From contig CM043964.1 in NCBI GenBank assembly GCA_014529385.2, forward strand, positions 135,074,420-135,138,419: a stretch of DNA of 64,000 bases, read 5' to 3'. Every line of letters starts with the position of its first letter. The stretch's first letter is position 1. The notes beneath the pieces are model-generated. The model did no database searches. It saw only the letters and a list, made by a program, of their open reading frames with translations, and was not told where the DNA came from. This DNA is from Adiantum capillus-veneris (lineage: Eukaryota; Streptophyta; Polypodiopsida; Polypodiales; Pteridaceae). Below, piece by piece: positions 36,501 to 48,552 of the stretch. The position numbers were made by a program, and so were the translations under genes.

Positions 36501-37364
36501 CTTGAGGTCAGGAATCATGTGTATTTTGAACATGTAAAATTTTTCTTTTGTGGATAAGTAATACATAGGTACACACACACACACACACACAAAATAAGCC
36601 AAGTATGTGTACTTACACTAGATAACTACTTCAGCTTGTTATTCTATAGACACTCATGATGGCTTGTACTTGCTAGATGAAGCAGATGGTTATATTGTGC
36701 ACACCTTGTATATTAACTCAAATTGGCCTAAAGGGGGATTCTGACTAATCACACACACACACACACACACACATGTCAGTTTCTTCCATGGCTTACCTAT
36801 AGCTTACCTTGAACCTTTGTTCTCAAACTTATAAAATAAAATTAGGTCTTTATACCCTAGTAGCTAGATGCTTTTATCTCTCCTTTGGAGCCTAACCTTG
36901 GCCTGCACTATCTCTAATTCTGTTAATACCTATGGCTAAACTCCCCACTCAATCCTACTATGTGGTCCTTCCCTTAACTGTGTAACTACTGTTTCAACTC
37001 TTCTACCCCTATCCTCTAAAGAACTAACCTTTAAAGACCTATATTGAACCCCATATGTTTTGGCTTTATTCCTCTCTCCATCCATTTACCTTCTAGTTAC
37101 CTAAACTAACATCCTCATCTAGCTACTGAAACTAGCTATGGGGGATGTTGTTTACCTTGTATTCTTTGGAAGCTTTGACGCTTCAACCTCATCCCTAAAC
37201 TCAATGTAAAAACCCCTATTGGGTTTATACACGCGCCTGATTATTAATAGTGGGACCTCTCCATTAGGCTTACATTGACTTAAAGATGGTGGCGTTGGTG
37301 AAAATGCACCCTCTAACACATTTTCAATGAAATTATTACCCCCTAGCCTGTGCAGGTAGTACTG
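33572..37364. other. Unassigned DNA with short dispersed repeats
   Basis: No gene recognised. Short (AC)n tracts occur at 35822-35840, 36571-36592 and 36752-36772. A block of about 110 bp at 35198-35310 recurs, diverged, at 36375-36490 (both contain GACCAATGAC, then TTTTAAG and TTGCCATTCTTA). A block at 36215-36350 recurs at about 39925-40045. Confidence 0.4.
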
Positions 37365-37935
37365 GCCTTTTAATTTCATACCCTCCAAGTAGGAAACTCT
37401 TGTCTACAAAGCTCCCGCCGACCTATTACTTTGTCTAGTCCTCCATTCTCTTTCTCTTTCTTCCATGTGCCTCCACCATACGTCCCTATTAGCTAAACCA
37501 TGTAGCTATGGTCTTGGTCTCTGAACCGATCTTGTAAGCTTAACATGGGGGATATTCTGCACACAAGAGATTTGACCGACCTACAGTTACCATTATATAT
37601 TGAGGTGAGGGTTGAATATTCCCCTCACTTAGCCTTGAATCTTGGCCTTTTATTAATTTCATACCCTCCAAGTAGGAAACTCTTGTCTACAGATCTCCCA
37701 CCGACCTATTACTTTGTATGGTCCTCCATTCTCTTTCCCTTTCTTCCATGTGCCTCCACCATACATCCCTATTAGCTAAACCATGTAGTTGTGGTCTTGG
37801 TCTCTAAACCGATCTTGTAAGCTTAACATGGGGGATATTCTGCGCACAAGAGATGTGACCAACCTACAATTACCATTATATATTGAGTTGAGGGTTGAAT
37901 ATTCCCCTCACTTAGCCTTGAATCTTGTTTTTTCA
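37365..37935. repeat. Tandem duplication of about 285 bp, two units
   Basis: The sequence from CATACCCTCCAAGTAGGAAA (37378 and 37661) through AACATGGGGGATATTCTG (37540 and 37826) and CCCCTCACTTAGCCTTGAAT is present twice with few differences. It could be two copies of an LTR portion or a simple tandem duplication; no coding sequence lies between. Confidence 0.8.
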
Positions 37936-40924
37936 TACATTCTATTGAGTGACGTCGTGGTGTGTCTATCGGATTGTTGTCTGCACTATGGAAATTATAG
38001 AGAAGTGAGAATTATCAAGTTGGTGCCAATATTTTACTTTTTTGATTTTGCCACTCTAAGTTGATACTATTTCAAAACACTAAACTTCTGTGATGATCTA
38101 CTGGTTGTGTCCAAATTGGCTTACCTTTTTTATTAGCAATATGATCAATATGGCATACTGGTTATTATTTTTCTAAAAAGGTTGTGCTAAGACCAATTGA
38201 AATCATTCCAAATTGGTTATATTCCATGAGATTGATTGAGTAATGTTTGGCTCCTTCTCATTGGTGCTGATTTCTTGAGTTTTTTTAAATAAATGATGGT
38301 TCATATTATTTGCTTGATATGGAGTTGTCTTGCTTGGTAGTCTTTGGATTTTAACTGAGTACATAACCCTGGTGTTTCTTTTGGGACCAATGCGGATGCT
38401 TCATCTTCAAATAGCACATAATTTTGTTCATTACTTACCTTAGGACATGTTAGTAGTACCTTTACACTCCCAGCCAAAATCTAAGGTTTAGTATACCTAC
38501 CTGGCTTGTACTAATGATTGGGAATTATTTAACCTCTATTTCTTACCTTTTATAACCTTTATAGGTTGCACTAAAGGTTTTTCCTTTCTCTTGGATATCT
38601 GTGATAATCTGTAGGAATTAGCCTGATAATTTTTTAACTATGTAGTTTTAATCCTTTGGGGAAATTATAGGCTATTGCATTTATGGTTTTGATGATAATC
38701 TCTGGTAATTTTGTGTGTATCTGATCTCAACATGGTTGAAATACTTTGGGAATCTCAGAGTTGGTAAATGTTTGGGTCGTGAGTGGGCTGCATCTCAATT
38801 TTTCACCTAACTATCTGGTGTTACTCACTCTGAACTTAAACAAGGGGAAATGGCTTGATACTTTGGCTTAACTAGGGGGTCTAATGGGAATATTTTACCT
38901 ACTTTTTGACAAACCACTCTAGGAAAAAATTTTCTTAATACCGTCCAAATACTTTTGGTCTCAATGGTGATGAAAAATGTCAGTAGTCTGTGAGTTTGTT
39001 ACTTAAGGTGTTGGCCATATAGGTGATGTTTTTGGGTGATGGAATCCATCTGCTAGCTCAGAATGCTTAGCTAATATGGTGCTATTAAGCTTTTCTATTT
39101 ATGTTTTGTTGATAGACTTTTAAAAAACGGGCCTTTTTTTTTAACTTAGGATGCCTAGCTAGTATGAGGTTAAGAAACTTTTTCTATATGGAAATGTTTT
39201 TATACTAGACATTGATTTTTACTAGACTTTTTTGGATACTCTCACTCCTTAGAGGGTAATACTTGAGATGATTGGCTAGTTTAGTTTAGCTATGAATTGG
39301 TTGTGGTTTTGGTTTACCTAAATCTTACTAGCTGGTTGTCAAAATCTTTAGGATATTCAAAATCTTTACCAGCTCATCTCTAAATTCAAAAAATGGTTTA
39401 TGGTTGTCAGTTAAAAAATGTCAACTTTGGTGGTTATTGAGCACTAAGATCCACAAATCACCTTGCTAGCACTAGTGAGTTAAAAGGTTATGAATGTGAC
39501 ACATCTCTAGAGATTCCATTTCCTGTATATACATGAACAACTAGAAGTAATTTAGCTAAAGAAACTTCATATATTTACTTTTTTGGGTCAAAAGATTGGG
39601 TAAAACACTTGGACCAGAAGGGGTGATGGCCTTCTGATCAAAACTTAATCTACTTAAATAAGTGTAAATACATTCTTTTAAAAATGGGGTTATTACTAAG
39701 CTTAATTATGGCCTATGATCTCATTTGGATCCGAAGGAGTGATAACCTTTAGATCACAAATTAAAAGGAAAAAAGTGAAACACTTTACACTTAATCAGGA
39801 GAGGTAATGGCGTTCTTATTACAAAAAAGAAAATAGTGATAGCCTCATTTAAATTGTTTTGAGAATGGATACTTGTGGATATTTTACACTACTTGGATGG
39901 TAGGTATAAGGTAAAAGGGTTTTAAGTATGACACGGGGATAGCAACCGATAGGATTTGTTGACACATGTAAAACATATTCAAGGCTAACGGATCTGTTGT
40001 CTTGTTTATATGGATGCAAGTGAGGACTCTATCTTTACTTAGGATCTTTTTGGCTTTGCTGTTGTCCATCACATCATAATTGGCCTCTGTATGATACCTC
40101 ATTCTCAGTATGATGTAAATGAATCAAAGACTAAGTCATGATAATCATTGCTCTTTAGCTAAAGTCGTATGTCTTTTGAATTGTTATGTTCTTTTGTGTA
40201 TAAGTTTAAAAACAGCAACACTCAAAGCTAGAAAAAAGGAAGCATAAGCACTCAGTAGAGAAGCCATGAGAGTAGAGAAGGAGAAGAGCTCTTCATTGTT
40301 GTAGCATAAGTTACAAGCAACCATGTAAGCTTTGAAAGGTTGATCTTATGAGCAAGACGGTGAGACCTTAGGAGATAAAGCCAAATGTCCTTTTATATCT
40401 TCTTAAAGGGAAAACATATCTAGCGTTTTTTATTACCATATGTGTGGTCAAACATGCACTCAAAACTAAATCCTAGGTAAAAGATAGAAGTTTCAAAGTA
40501 CAATTGGAACTCAATAGAAATCCTCCTAGATAACATTGAAAACCACAATCTCTTCCACAATGTCACTTGATGTCTTGAGAATATACTACAATACCTTAAT
40601 TTTAGAAATAGGGCTATGAAGATGACACAAGGAATGAAGTAGTTAGCTTAAATCTCCACATCCATTCTAGATCATAGAAGAAGTATGCATCCTTCTCGGA
40701 CATAGTTGCAACCTTGTATGATGCTCCATGTGTGGTAAGTGGTATTGTCATGGATATTATTACGGAAGTCCCCTCTTGTGTAGTGTGTGTCAATCTCTTG
40801 ACATATATTAGTGCCCATGGGAAAGTGGATAAATGGATATGAATTGTTGTCATGTGTTGGCTGCTTAAGATGGTAAGGAGAGAAAATGGATGGATGTTAG
40901 TCTTTTATGCCTTGTTTTGACCTA
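37936..40924. other. No gene recognised
   Basis: AT-rich DNA. The only structure seen is a diverged copy of the 36215-36350 block at about 39925-40045. Confidence 0.4.
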
Positions 40925-42560
40925 CATTGTCATTTGTTGGGGAGCATAATATTCTAGGGTCACTTCAATGTGGCTCAAGTTAATGCTCACACTTTTGTCT
41001 TTACAAGCCATAGTGTGGATGAAATTGATGACGTTAGTAGATAGAACAAAAGTTAGTAGCAACCAAACAATTGTAAGGATAATTATTGAAAGTGAGCTAC
41101 CATGGTATGTAGTTTGTTTGATTGATGTTGACATGTATTCCATGGAATAAAAATTTGTGATGGGTTGTAGTACTTGTGAAAAATTATGAAATTGCCCGTC
41201 TTATATGCACTTTTCCATTTGCTACTTGGAGTTTTTCCATACATCTCCAAAGGTTCTCTTGGGGAACCATATAAAAAGACTTATTTGAACTCCACAAAGC
41301 AAGAATACAATCCTTCACATTCTCAACGAGCTTTCCTCCATGAAAACTAGAATAATGACAAGGTGATCAATCGTGATGTGAAGTTTTTGGAAACCCACTT
41401 GTCCATATGCACATTTTGCATTCTTTTTAACCCACTCGCTTATTTTCATATACATGACACAGTCAAACAGCTTCACCATAATACCTTGAAGATCTTGTAC
41501 CTAATGAGTGGCCAATTTCTTAAGCTCACTGCATACATCTCCAATGATGAAGAAGGTAGGCATACATGAAAGAGGACCGTGACATGACATCTTTCCTACA
41601 TTTGGCTGCTCATATTGATTCTTGCAATGCATATACATGTCCATAATAGTGAAGTCACCAAAAATCTCAACAAGCTTTCTCTTTGTGTCTCTTTAGAATT
41701 TATCACATGCTTCCGTTTTCTCTTGAGCTTGGAAAAATTTTCAATTGACTTCCTACCTTCTTGCATTTAAATTCATCAAGTGCAATTGTGCCTCTTTACA
41801 TTTCAATTCAAACTATTTCTTCTTTGAGCTACCTTCATTGATGACTTTGTGAGACATGCATGTGCTTCATGACAAAGCATTCCTCCTCACAAGAGTGAAT
41901 GACTTGCTTAAAAACTTCCCACTTGCATTCTAATGTTGAATCATTTGGGATATTTGTATTCTCAAACATCTTCTCAATCGTTATATCAATATACATAGGT
42001 GTTCCCATTTGAAGTCTATTCTCGAAGATGATTGTTCCATACTATGGGTAGTGTTTACATGCTTTGCTCTCTTTGTAAATTTAAGATCACTACATAAAGT
42101 CTTGTGATCCAATTTTGGATTCCATCGGCTAAGTGTTAAATGTTTTATGCAATTCAGCATGGCTTCCAAAAGTAGCATATAGTCAATCACAATATCTCCA
42201 TTGTGTTTTCTACATGTAAATCCATCATCACATTTCTATAAAGATACACCATTTTCAATGACAATTTTGATGTTAGTGCACATACGTAGAAGTGACTTGC
42301 CATATTCATCTGGCTCTTTCTCATCACTAGATATTTAGTTATGCATTTGTACATCTTATGGTCTCTTCAAAACATGCAGTGTATCAAATTTTTTTGTAAC
42401 ATGTTGTAAAGTTCTTGTGTGTGCATTTATATCACCAAAGACTATAATCTCACCTTTGTCCTTGAAGTGAACAATGTTTTCTTCTAAGTTACGAAAAGGT
42501 TGATTTGTATCCATGCAAGCATAAAAGTTGGAGCCAAGGTGATGAATATAACAACCTACA
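40925..42560 (-). pseudogene. LINE (non-LTR) remnant: endonuclease and RT
   Basis: Read leftwards from 42560, across several frames. The endonuclease begins with a reading like HHLGSNFYACMDTNQPF, then EENIVHF and IIVFGDINAHT (about 42460-42430), which matches the GDFNA catalytic motif of apurinic-type LINE endonucleases. MLNCIKHLTLSRWNPKLDHK (42160-42100) corresponds to the later SDH motif. Reverse transcriptase is visible at about 41395-41200: TIDHLVIILVFMEES followed, after frame changes, by MVPQENLWRCMEKLQV, which aligns with the RTIDH...DTVPR..LW pattern of RT block 2-3. No intact YADD block or poly-A tail was found. Its 5' part is missing where a copia fragment begins. Confidence 0.65.
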
Positions 42561-42634
42561 ACAAAAGTGGGTGTGTGGATTGGTGAACAATCTCTCGCTT
42601 AAGGCCAATGTGCCTTTAAGCAAGCTAGGGACAT

Positions 42635-42865
42635 ACATACAAGGTATATAGAGTTTGAATCTCTCTTTAAAGCCCATAAGTACTTGACAATGTCTGACCC
42701 TTTCAAAGGGTAGACCTTTGGCTAGTAGATTAACAAGGTCATGGAACTTGAGAAGCTCAAATGTGCTTGTTCTTAAGCACCTCATGAACGAAGTGATATG
42801 TCACATCAATGTACTTTGTCTTTGCATGAAACATTTGATTTTTCCTAGCTCAATATTGGGGGTTG
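42635..42865 (-). pseudogene. Ty1/copia RNase H C-terminal fragment
   Basis: The minus-strand text FHAKTKYIDVTYHFVHEVL, then LLKFHDLVNLLAKGLPFERV and CQVLMGF, is the end of a copia polyprotein (compare FHARTKHIDVHYHYVRE in the element at 61 kb). It abuts the LINE endonuclease on its left. Confidence 0.75.
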
Positions 42866-43047
42866 CCATTTTACGAGCCAAAACCCACGAGCTACGAGCT
42901 TAGTATCCAAACATGTGGTCAAAATTTCTAGTTTTGCCTACTATATTTCGAAGTGAAATTATCATTTGATAACTTTTAGATTTATTATAATTTAATTCTT
43001 CATGATGTATGTAAGAAAACTAAAATGATTGGCAGCAATAAACCACT

Positions 43048-45000
43048 CTCACAACTTAGAACAAAAACTTATTCATATGCAATGCCATAGTTTCATCTTA
43101 TAAAATAAAAATATGAAGTACAAAAAACATAAGTAGCTCACTAGAAAAAAGCTAGCAATGCTCATAAAATACAAGTTGGTGGACTAGCTTATTGGTTTTT
43201 AACGCAAGTTTCAATTGGTGCAAGAAGACACAATAGATGTGTTTGCATGGCATGTTTGTTCTATTGTGCATGATCGACGCACAAAGTCATCACATGTACA
43301 TGACAAGAACACACAAATTGTAACATTGTGTAAAAACCCTCACAACTTAGAACAAGAAATGATTCATATGCAACGCCATAGTGTCATCTTAAAAACATCA
43401 AAATATGGAGTACAAAAGACATAAGTAGCATACAAAATACAAAAATATGTAGGTGTCCACATGTCACACTGCGAGGGCAGTACGAAGCTCGTCTTTAGTT
43501 AAAGCAGATTGGTGGACTAGCTTATTGGTTTCTAACTCAAGTTTCAAGTAGTGCAAGAAGACACAATAGATGTGTTTGCATGGCATGTTTGTTCTACTAT
43601 GCATGATCGACGCACAAAGTCATCACATGTACATGACAAGAACGCACAAATTGTAACATTGTGTAAAAACCCTCACAACTTAGAACAAGAATTGATTCAT
43701 ATGCAACTCCATAGTGTCATCTTAAAAACATCAAAATATGGAGTACAAAAGACATAAGTAGCATACAAAATACAAAAATATGTAGGTGTCCACACGTCAC
43801 ACTGCGAGGGCAGTACGAAGCTCGTCTTTAGTTAAAGCAGATTGGTGGACTAGCTTATTGGTTTCTAACTCAAGTTTCAAGTAGTGCAAGAAGACACAAT
43901 AGATGTGTTTGCATGGCATGTTTGTTCTACTGTGCATGATCAACGCACAAAGTCATCACATGTACATGACAAGAACACACAAATTGTAACATTGTGTAAA
44001 AACCCTCACAACTTAGAACAAGAACTGATTCATATGCAACGCCATAGTGTCATCTTAAAAACATCAAAATATGGAGTACAAAAGACATAAGTAGCATACA
44101 AAATACAAAAATATGTAGGTGTCCACACGTCACACTGCGAGGGCAGTACGAAGCTCGTCTTTAGTTAAAACAAATTGGTGGACTAGCTTATTGGTTTCTA
44201 ACTCAAGTTTCAAGTAGTGCAAGAAAACACAGTAGATGTGTTTGCATGGCATGTAGCATTCTGCTGTGCATGATCGACGCACAAAGTCATCACATGTACA
44301 TGATGGAAACACGCAAATTGTAACATTGTGCAAAAACCCTCACAACTTAGAACAAAAATTGATTCATATGCAACGCCATAGTGTCATCTTAAAAACATCA
44401 AAATATGGAGTACAAAAAACATAAGTAGCGTACAAAATACAAAAATTTGTAGGTGTCTACACGTCACACTATGAGGGCAGTACAAAGCTCGTCTTTAGTT
44501 AAAGCAAATTGGTGGACTAGTTTATTGGTTCCCAACTCAAGTTTCAAGTGGCGCAAGAAGACACAATAGATGTGTTTGCATGGCATATAGCATTCTGTTG
44601 TGCATGATCGACGCACAAAGTCATCACATGTACATGATGGAAACACGCAAATTGTAACATTGTACAAAATCCCTCACAACTTAGAACAAAAATTGATTCA
44701 TATGCAACGCCATAGTGTCATCTTAAAAACATCAAAATATGGAGTACAAAAAACATAAGTAGCGTACAAAATACAAAAATATGTAGGTGTCCACACGTCA
44801 CACTGCGAGGGCAGTATGAAGCTCGTCTTTAGTTAAAGCAGATTGGTGGACTAGCTTATTGGTTTCCAACTCAAGTTTCAAGTGGCGCAAGAAGACACAA
44901 TAGATGTGTTTGCATGGCATGTAGCGCTCTGCTGTGCATGATCGGCGCACAAAGTCATCACATGTACATGATGGAAACATGCAAATTGTAACATTGTATG
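43048..45000 (-). repeat. Tandem array of about six 333-bp units derived from a gene 3' end
   Basis: The landmark GGTGGACTAG occurs at about 43178, 43511, 43844, 44177, 44511 and 44845, so the period is 333-334 bp. Each unit contains, on the minus strand, the SWIM zinc-finger coding end of the gene at 44798-46236 plus about 130 bases of downstream sequence. Units at 44130-44333 and 44464-44667 still encode the full SWIM segment (CTCDDFVRRSC...PCKHIYCVF) to the stop. The three leftmost full units share a small deletion that breaks the frame after the second half of the finger. Because 333 is a multiple of three but the spacer contains stops, units are not fused into one protein. The shared deletion shows that units arose stepwise from one another. 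Confidence 0.92.
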
Positions 45001-46236
45001 GAACTCCTTTTCTCTTTGATCCTTGTGTAGTCAAAATGAACTCAACATATTCTCGTTGCTGAACCACATTTGTATGCAGTACTTGATATTCCATAGACAT
45101 TGCAGCATCAATTCTTGTTTGCATTTCCTTACTAATTGCTCTTCTATAGATGACTTTTTGACCCTCTCTGTATTCTGGCCGTGTTCCCTTGTTTGCAATG
45201 TTTTGTTGAGGACCTGTAGGTGATTTAACAACACCTGTCTGTGTTACATCTTCCAAAATAAATCCTGCATTTTGAAGACAAAGAATCTCATTAGGATTGA
45301 GACGTGTTCCAGTTGCCACATGCCATTTTGCAGGTGCAGGTGATAGCAATCCATAAATTGCAGTTGTAGGTTCCCAAGTGTGCTCCACAGAATCACCACA
45401 AAACCATAGCATTTGTGGTTGAATATTTGATTCATCATTTGAGATACGAATTCTTCCATAGAAAGAAGGAGCAGGGACTCCCTCCTTACCAGCACGCCCC
45501 TTTGAATCTATGTATTTTTGACACTTTGCTTTTATGGTTCTAAGATATCCTTGACATCGCACCATGCTTCCGGGATTGGTCCGTCGTATAGCCCACATTG
45601 TTGGACTAACATCCACCTCTGCTATATGTGTAGTGACTTCATTTTGACTAGCACTCGCAAAGGCAAAAGAGTGTCTTCGTGGCTCTGGCGTGATCTTTTG
45701 AAACTCTGGTCGGTGGGAATCAAACTCATGAATTGGCAATGCAATTGATCTCGGCCTTTTTTTTCTTACTGTTGCTGTATTCTCATATCCAAAGCCTGCC
45801 TCTGATGCAACTCCAATTTCCTCTGCAACTTCATTTGTGAGATCTATTATTTTACTTTGTGAGTATGATCTTTTTGTCCACATTGCATCTCTTTGTTGCA
45901 GCTTATAAAGGCTTGGTCCAGATCCTATGTGTTGCCCCTTCAAAAATGCAGCATGCCTTGCCCCTTGCAAACAAGACACTATGAGGTCTGAGAGACATGC
46001 ATCATATAGAGACATGTATTTGACCCCATTGTTTGTAGCCAACCAACTCCCATGAATGGACTCTGATAGGTTACTCTGAGGAACCAAATATCTATCATCT
46101 CCATTGTGTTTTCCAATAGATTGAAGTATGAAGAGAGGTATGAAACAGCAAGAGTAGCAGCACCATTAGTGCATTCTATGTTAAGTATTGTGCACGTGGA
46201 ATCTTCTATAGTGGCCATTTGAAGATCATCAGCCAT
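44798..46236 (-). CDS. SWIM zinc-finger transposase-like protein, C-terminal part
   Basis: A long open reading runs from about 46150 to the stop at 44798, over 440 codons. The first listed in-frame start (46087) is a TTG, so the true start lies upstream. An ATG at 46236 (MADDLQMATIEDSTC) opens a neighbouring frame that would join after a shift near 46110-46130, or through lost upstream exons. Near the start is VPQSNLSESIHGSW, reminiscent of the region after the catalytic core of MULE-like and related transposases. The C-terminus has a SWIM finger: CTC, 15 residues, then CKH (VTICMFPSCTCDDFVRRSC ... MPCKHIYCVF), a domain usual after MULE-type transposase cores and in FAR1-like proteins. No DDE core is visible, so this may be a truncated transposase or an accessory protein. 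It is divergently transcribed from the ParB/methyltransferase-like gene, with a shared 2.3-kb upstream region. Confidence 0.6.
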
Positions 46237-46665
46237 TTTGCAGAGTTAGAAATGCTGCAAGGCAGTGTCGTGAACATGTCGATAAGTAAACTACTCTAAG
46301 TTAAATAGGTTAATTATTAAAGTTAATATTGATTATTAAAAATTGAATGACTTTAAAATTAATAAATTTATTATTAAAGTGAATAAGTTAATTATAAAAG
46401 ATTGAATGACTTCAAAGTGTCGAAAACAAAGTAATTATATGCAGAGTTATTTTAGGTAATTATTATATGAAGAGGCAAATATTGGGTCAATATCTAAAAT
46501 GATTCTTTCAATTATGAAACGTTTACACAATTCCACGTTTCTTGTAGAAAATGGTTAATTTAAAAAAATGATTAATTTTAAAATGGTTATTATGATTGAT
46601 CCGATATCCAGGTTTTAAATTCTTAAAATCCTAGCTTTCAAAAATTGCCCATCCACATACAGGTT

Positions 46666-46666
<1 letters not shown>

Positions 46667-46755
<89 letters not shown>

Positions 46756-46792
46756 TCTCTCTCTCTCCGTGTTGCTCTCTCTCTCTCTCTCT
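46667..46792. repeat. (CT)n microsatellite
   Basis: About 60 CT units with minor interruptions, running directly into the first palindrome copy at 46796. Confidence 0.97.
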
Positions 46793-46795
46793 CCC

Positions 46796-46813
46796 TATTT
46801 CGCCAGCGAAATA
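46796..46813. promoter_or_regulatory. 18-bp palindrome, copy 1
   Basis: TATTTCGCCAGCGAAATA: nine-base arms, symmetrical except at the central CA. Function unknown; position suggests a binding site. Confidence 0.6.
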
Positions 46814-47008
46814 GGAAGCTACATTATTTATCTAAAATACTCGCAAGTAAGTATTGTTTAATTACCGATACAAAAATACATTATTTACAAGAATAAATTA
46901 CCAAGAATCCGTTATAAGCAATTATGTACAAGAATAAATTATCAAGGTAATGAGTAGCCGTGTAATGGGGTTGCACCCGTCCACAAAAAAGGACGTGTGA
47001 AGTGGACG

Positions 47009-47140
<132 letters not shown>

Positions 47141-47195
47141 GTTCTTTCCTGCTTGGCTTGGAGCAGGTGTTCCAGTTCTCAATCCCTCATATCCC

Positions 47196-47213
47196 TATTT
47201 CGCTGGCGAAATA
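47196..47213. promoter_or_regulatory. 18-bp palindrome, copy 3
   Basis: TATTTCGCTGGCGAAATA, symmetrical apart from the centre. Confidence 0.6.
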
Positions 47214-47270
47214 CCTTAACTGAGTCAATCCCTTAACTGGTACCATTCTCACATTCTCACATTGCTTCCC

Positions 47271-47288
47271 TATTTCGCTAGCGAAATA
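47271..47288. promoter_or_regulatory. 18-bp palindrome, copy 4 (perfect)
   Basis: TATTTCGCTAGCGAAATA is a perfect 18-bp palindrome and probably the ancestral form. Confidence 0.65.
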
Positions 47289-48115
47289 CCTGTAAAGCTT
47301 TCCTCACATCAAAATTGGCATGTGATTAGAGAGTGAAGTCTCAGTCCAATATCTCCAACATAGAATCTGTCCAGCCACCTACATAGCTCTCCCCTGCACT
47401 AATAGTCCCCAAATTGTAGAGTGACATACATAACTCTCCCCTGCACTAAAAGTCCATGTCGTCTAATATGACTATGCTCACCATTGGCAAAAGCGAACTT
47501 AATGTGAAGGACCCCAACAACTTACCAAATGTCTGTGCTCCCGAGTGAGTAGAATGTCCACATCCCGAGTGAGTAGAATGACAAGCTCACCTTAAAGTTC
47601 AAACTTCCAAGATCTGAATTGTATCTAAATTCAAACTTTTGACATTCGAGAAGGACATAATCTTCAACCCAATGTATGTCCATATGATAATCTTAACCTC
47701 GGAGCCATGCCCACATGTGCACATGTCCAAGAAAGTACATGTAAGTCCATATGAGAGTGCACATGAGAGTGTACAGGGTGAGCATATGAATGCTCGCTGA
47801 ATTTTTATGAGTGTTGTTTACTCCTCTGGCATATGACCAGGTGGATCGGGTCTTCTCAGAGAGCCATGTACAATTTCGCTGAGCCATGTTTTTCAGATGG
47901 GCTTTCCTACTGAGAGCCATGTACAATTTCGCTGCTCGTGCATGAAAATTCTCCCACAAGTAGCTCTAGTCGCGCTATGTTTTAAATGCCTATCTATTCT
48001 GTGGTTTCTTGGCCAAGTCTCATGTTGTTGTCTGCGCGTGGACTTGATTCACAAGCCTCAAGCTGTACTGTCATGGTACAATTTTGCTGCTGGTGCAATC
48101 ACCATTGGCCGCTCG

Positions 48116-48117
<2 letters not shown>

Positions 48118-48171
<54 letters not shown>
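48118..48171. repeat. (GA)n microsatellite
   Basis: About 26 GA units. Confidence 0.97.
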
Positions 48172-48173
<2 letters not shown>

Positions 48174-48210
48174 TCACTGCTTAAGATTTTAAATACTCAC
48201 GTTGCCTCAC

Positions 48211-48228
48211 TATTTCGCTGGCGAAATA
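48211..48228. promoter_or_regulatory. 18-bp palindrome, copy 5
   Basis: TATTTCGCTGGCGAAATA, preceded by TTGCCTCAC. Confidence 0.6.
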
Positions 48229-48241
48229 CACATTGCCTCTC

Positions 48242-48259
48242 TATTTCGCTAGCAAAATA
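48242..48259. promoter_or_regulatory. 18-bp palindrome, copy 6 (one arm changed)
   Basis: TATTTCGCTAGCAAAATA: one G-to-A change in the right arm. Preceded by TTGCCTCTC. Confidence 0.55.
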
Positions 48260-48317
48260 CCTGATTACCCTAATTACCTGATTACATACCTGATTACCTG
48301 ATTACACATTGCCTCTC

Positions 48318-48335
48318 TATTTCGCTGGCAAAATA
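48318..48335. promoter_or_regulatory. 18-bp palindrome, copy 7 (one arm changed)
   Basis: TATTTCGCTGGCAAAATA, with the same arm change as copy 6. It lies 218 bases before the ATG at 48553. Confidence 0.55.
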
Positions 48336-48552
48336 CCTGGAAACAAACATAACCACCCTTAAACGTAAAGCTTTCCTCACACACATACAGTAATTGTCTT
48401 GTCGTATGTAATTGTCTTGTCGTATGTACACTGGAGTGTCTCTTATAAACACATGAGATGGCATGACTTGTTTGCACAAAGTTTGCGGTAAAAGTATGTG
48501 GTTTGCAGCTTGACTTTGTATATATTCTAACTTCACTTTGTTGGTCAATAGA

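Noticed and set aside
37545-38064. Two similar plus-strand ORFs (MGDILHTRD and MGDILRTRD) as genes
   Set aside because: They come from a 285-bp tandem duplication and show no known domain or codon signal.
43215-44090. Three similar plus-strand ORFs as a tandem gene family
   Set aside because: They are antisense to the SWIM exon copies and arise from the 333-bp repeat.
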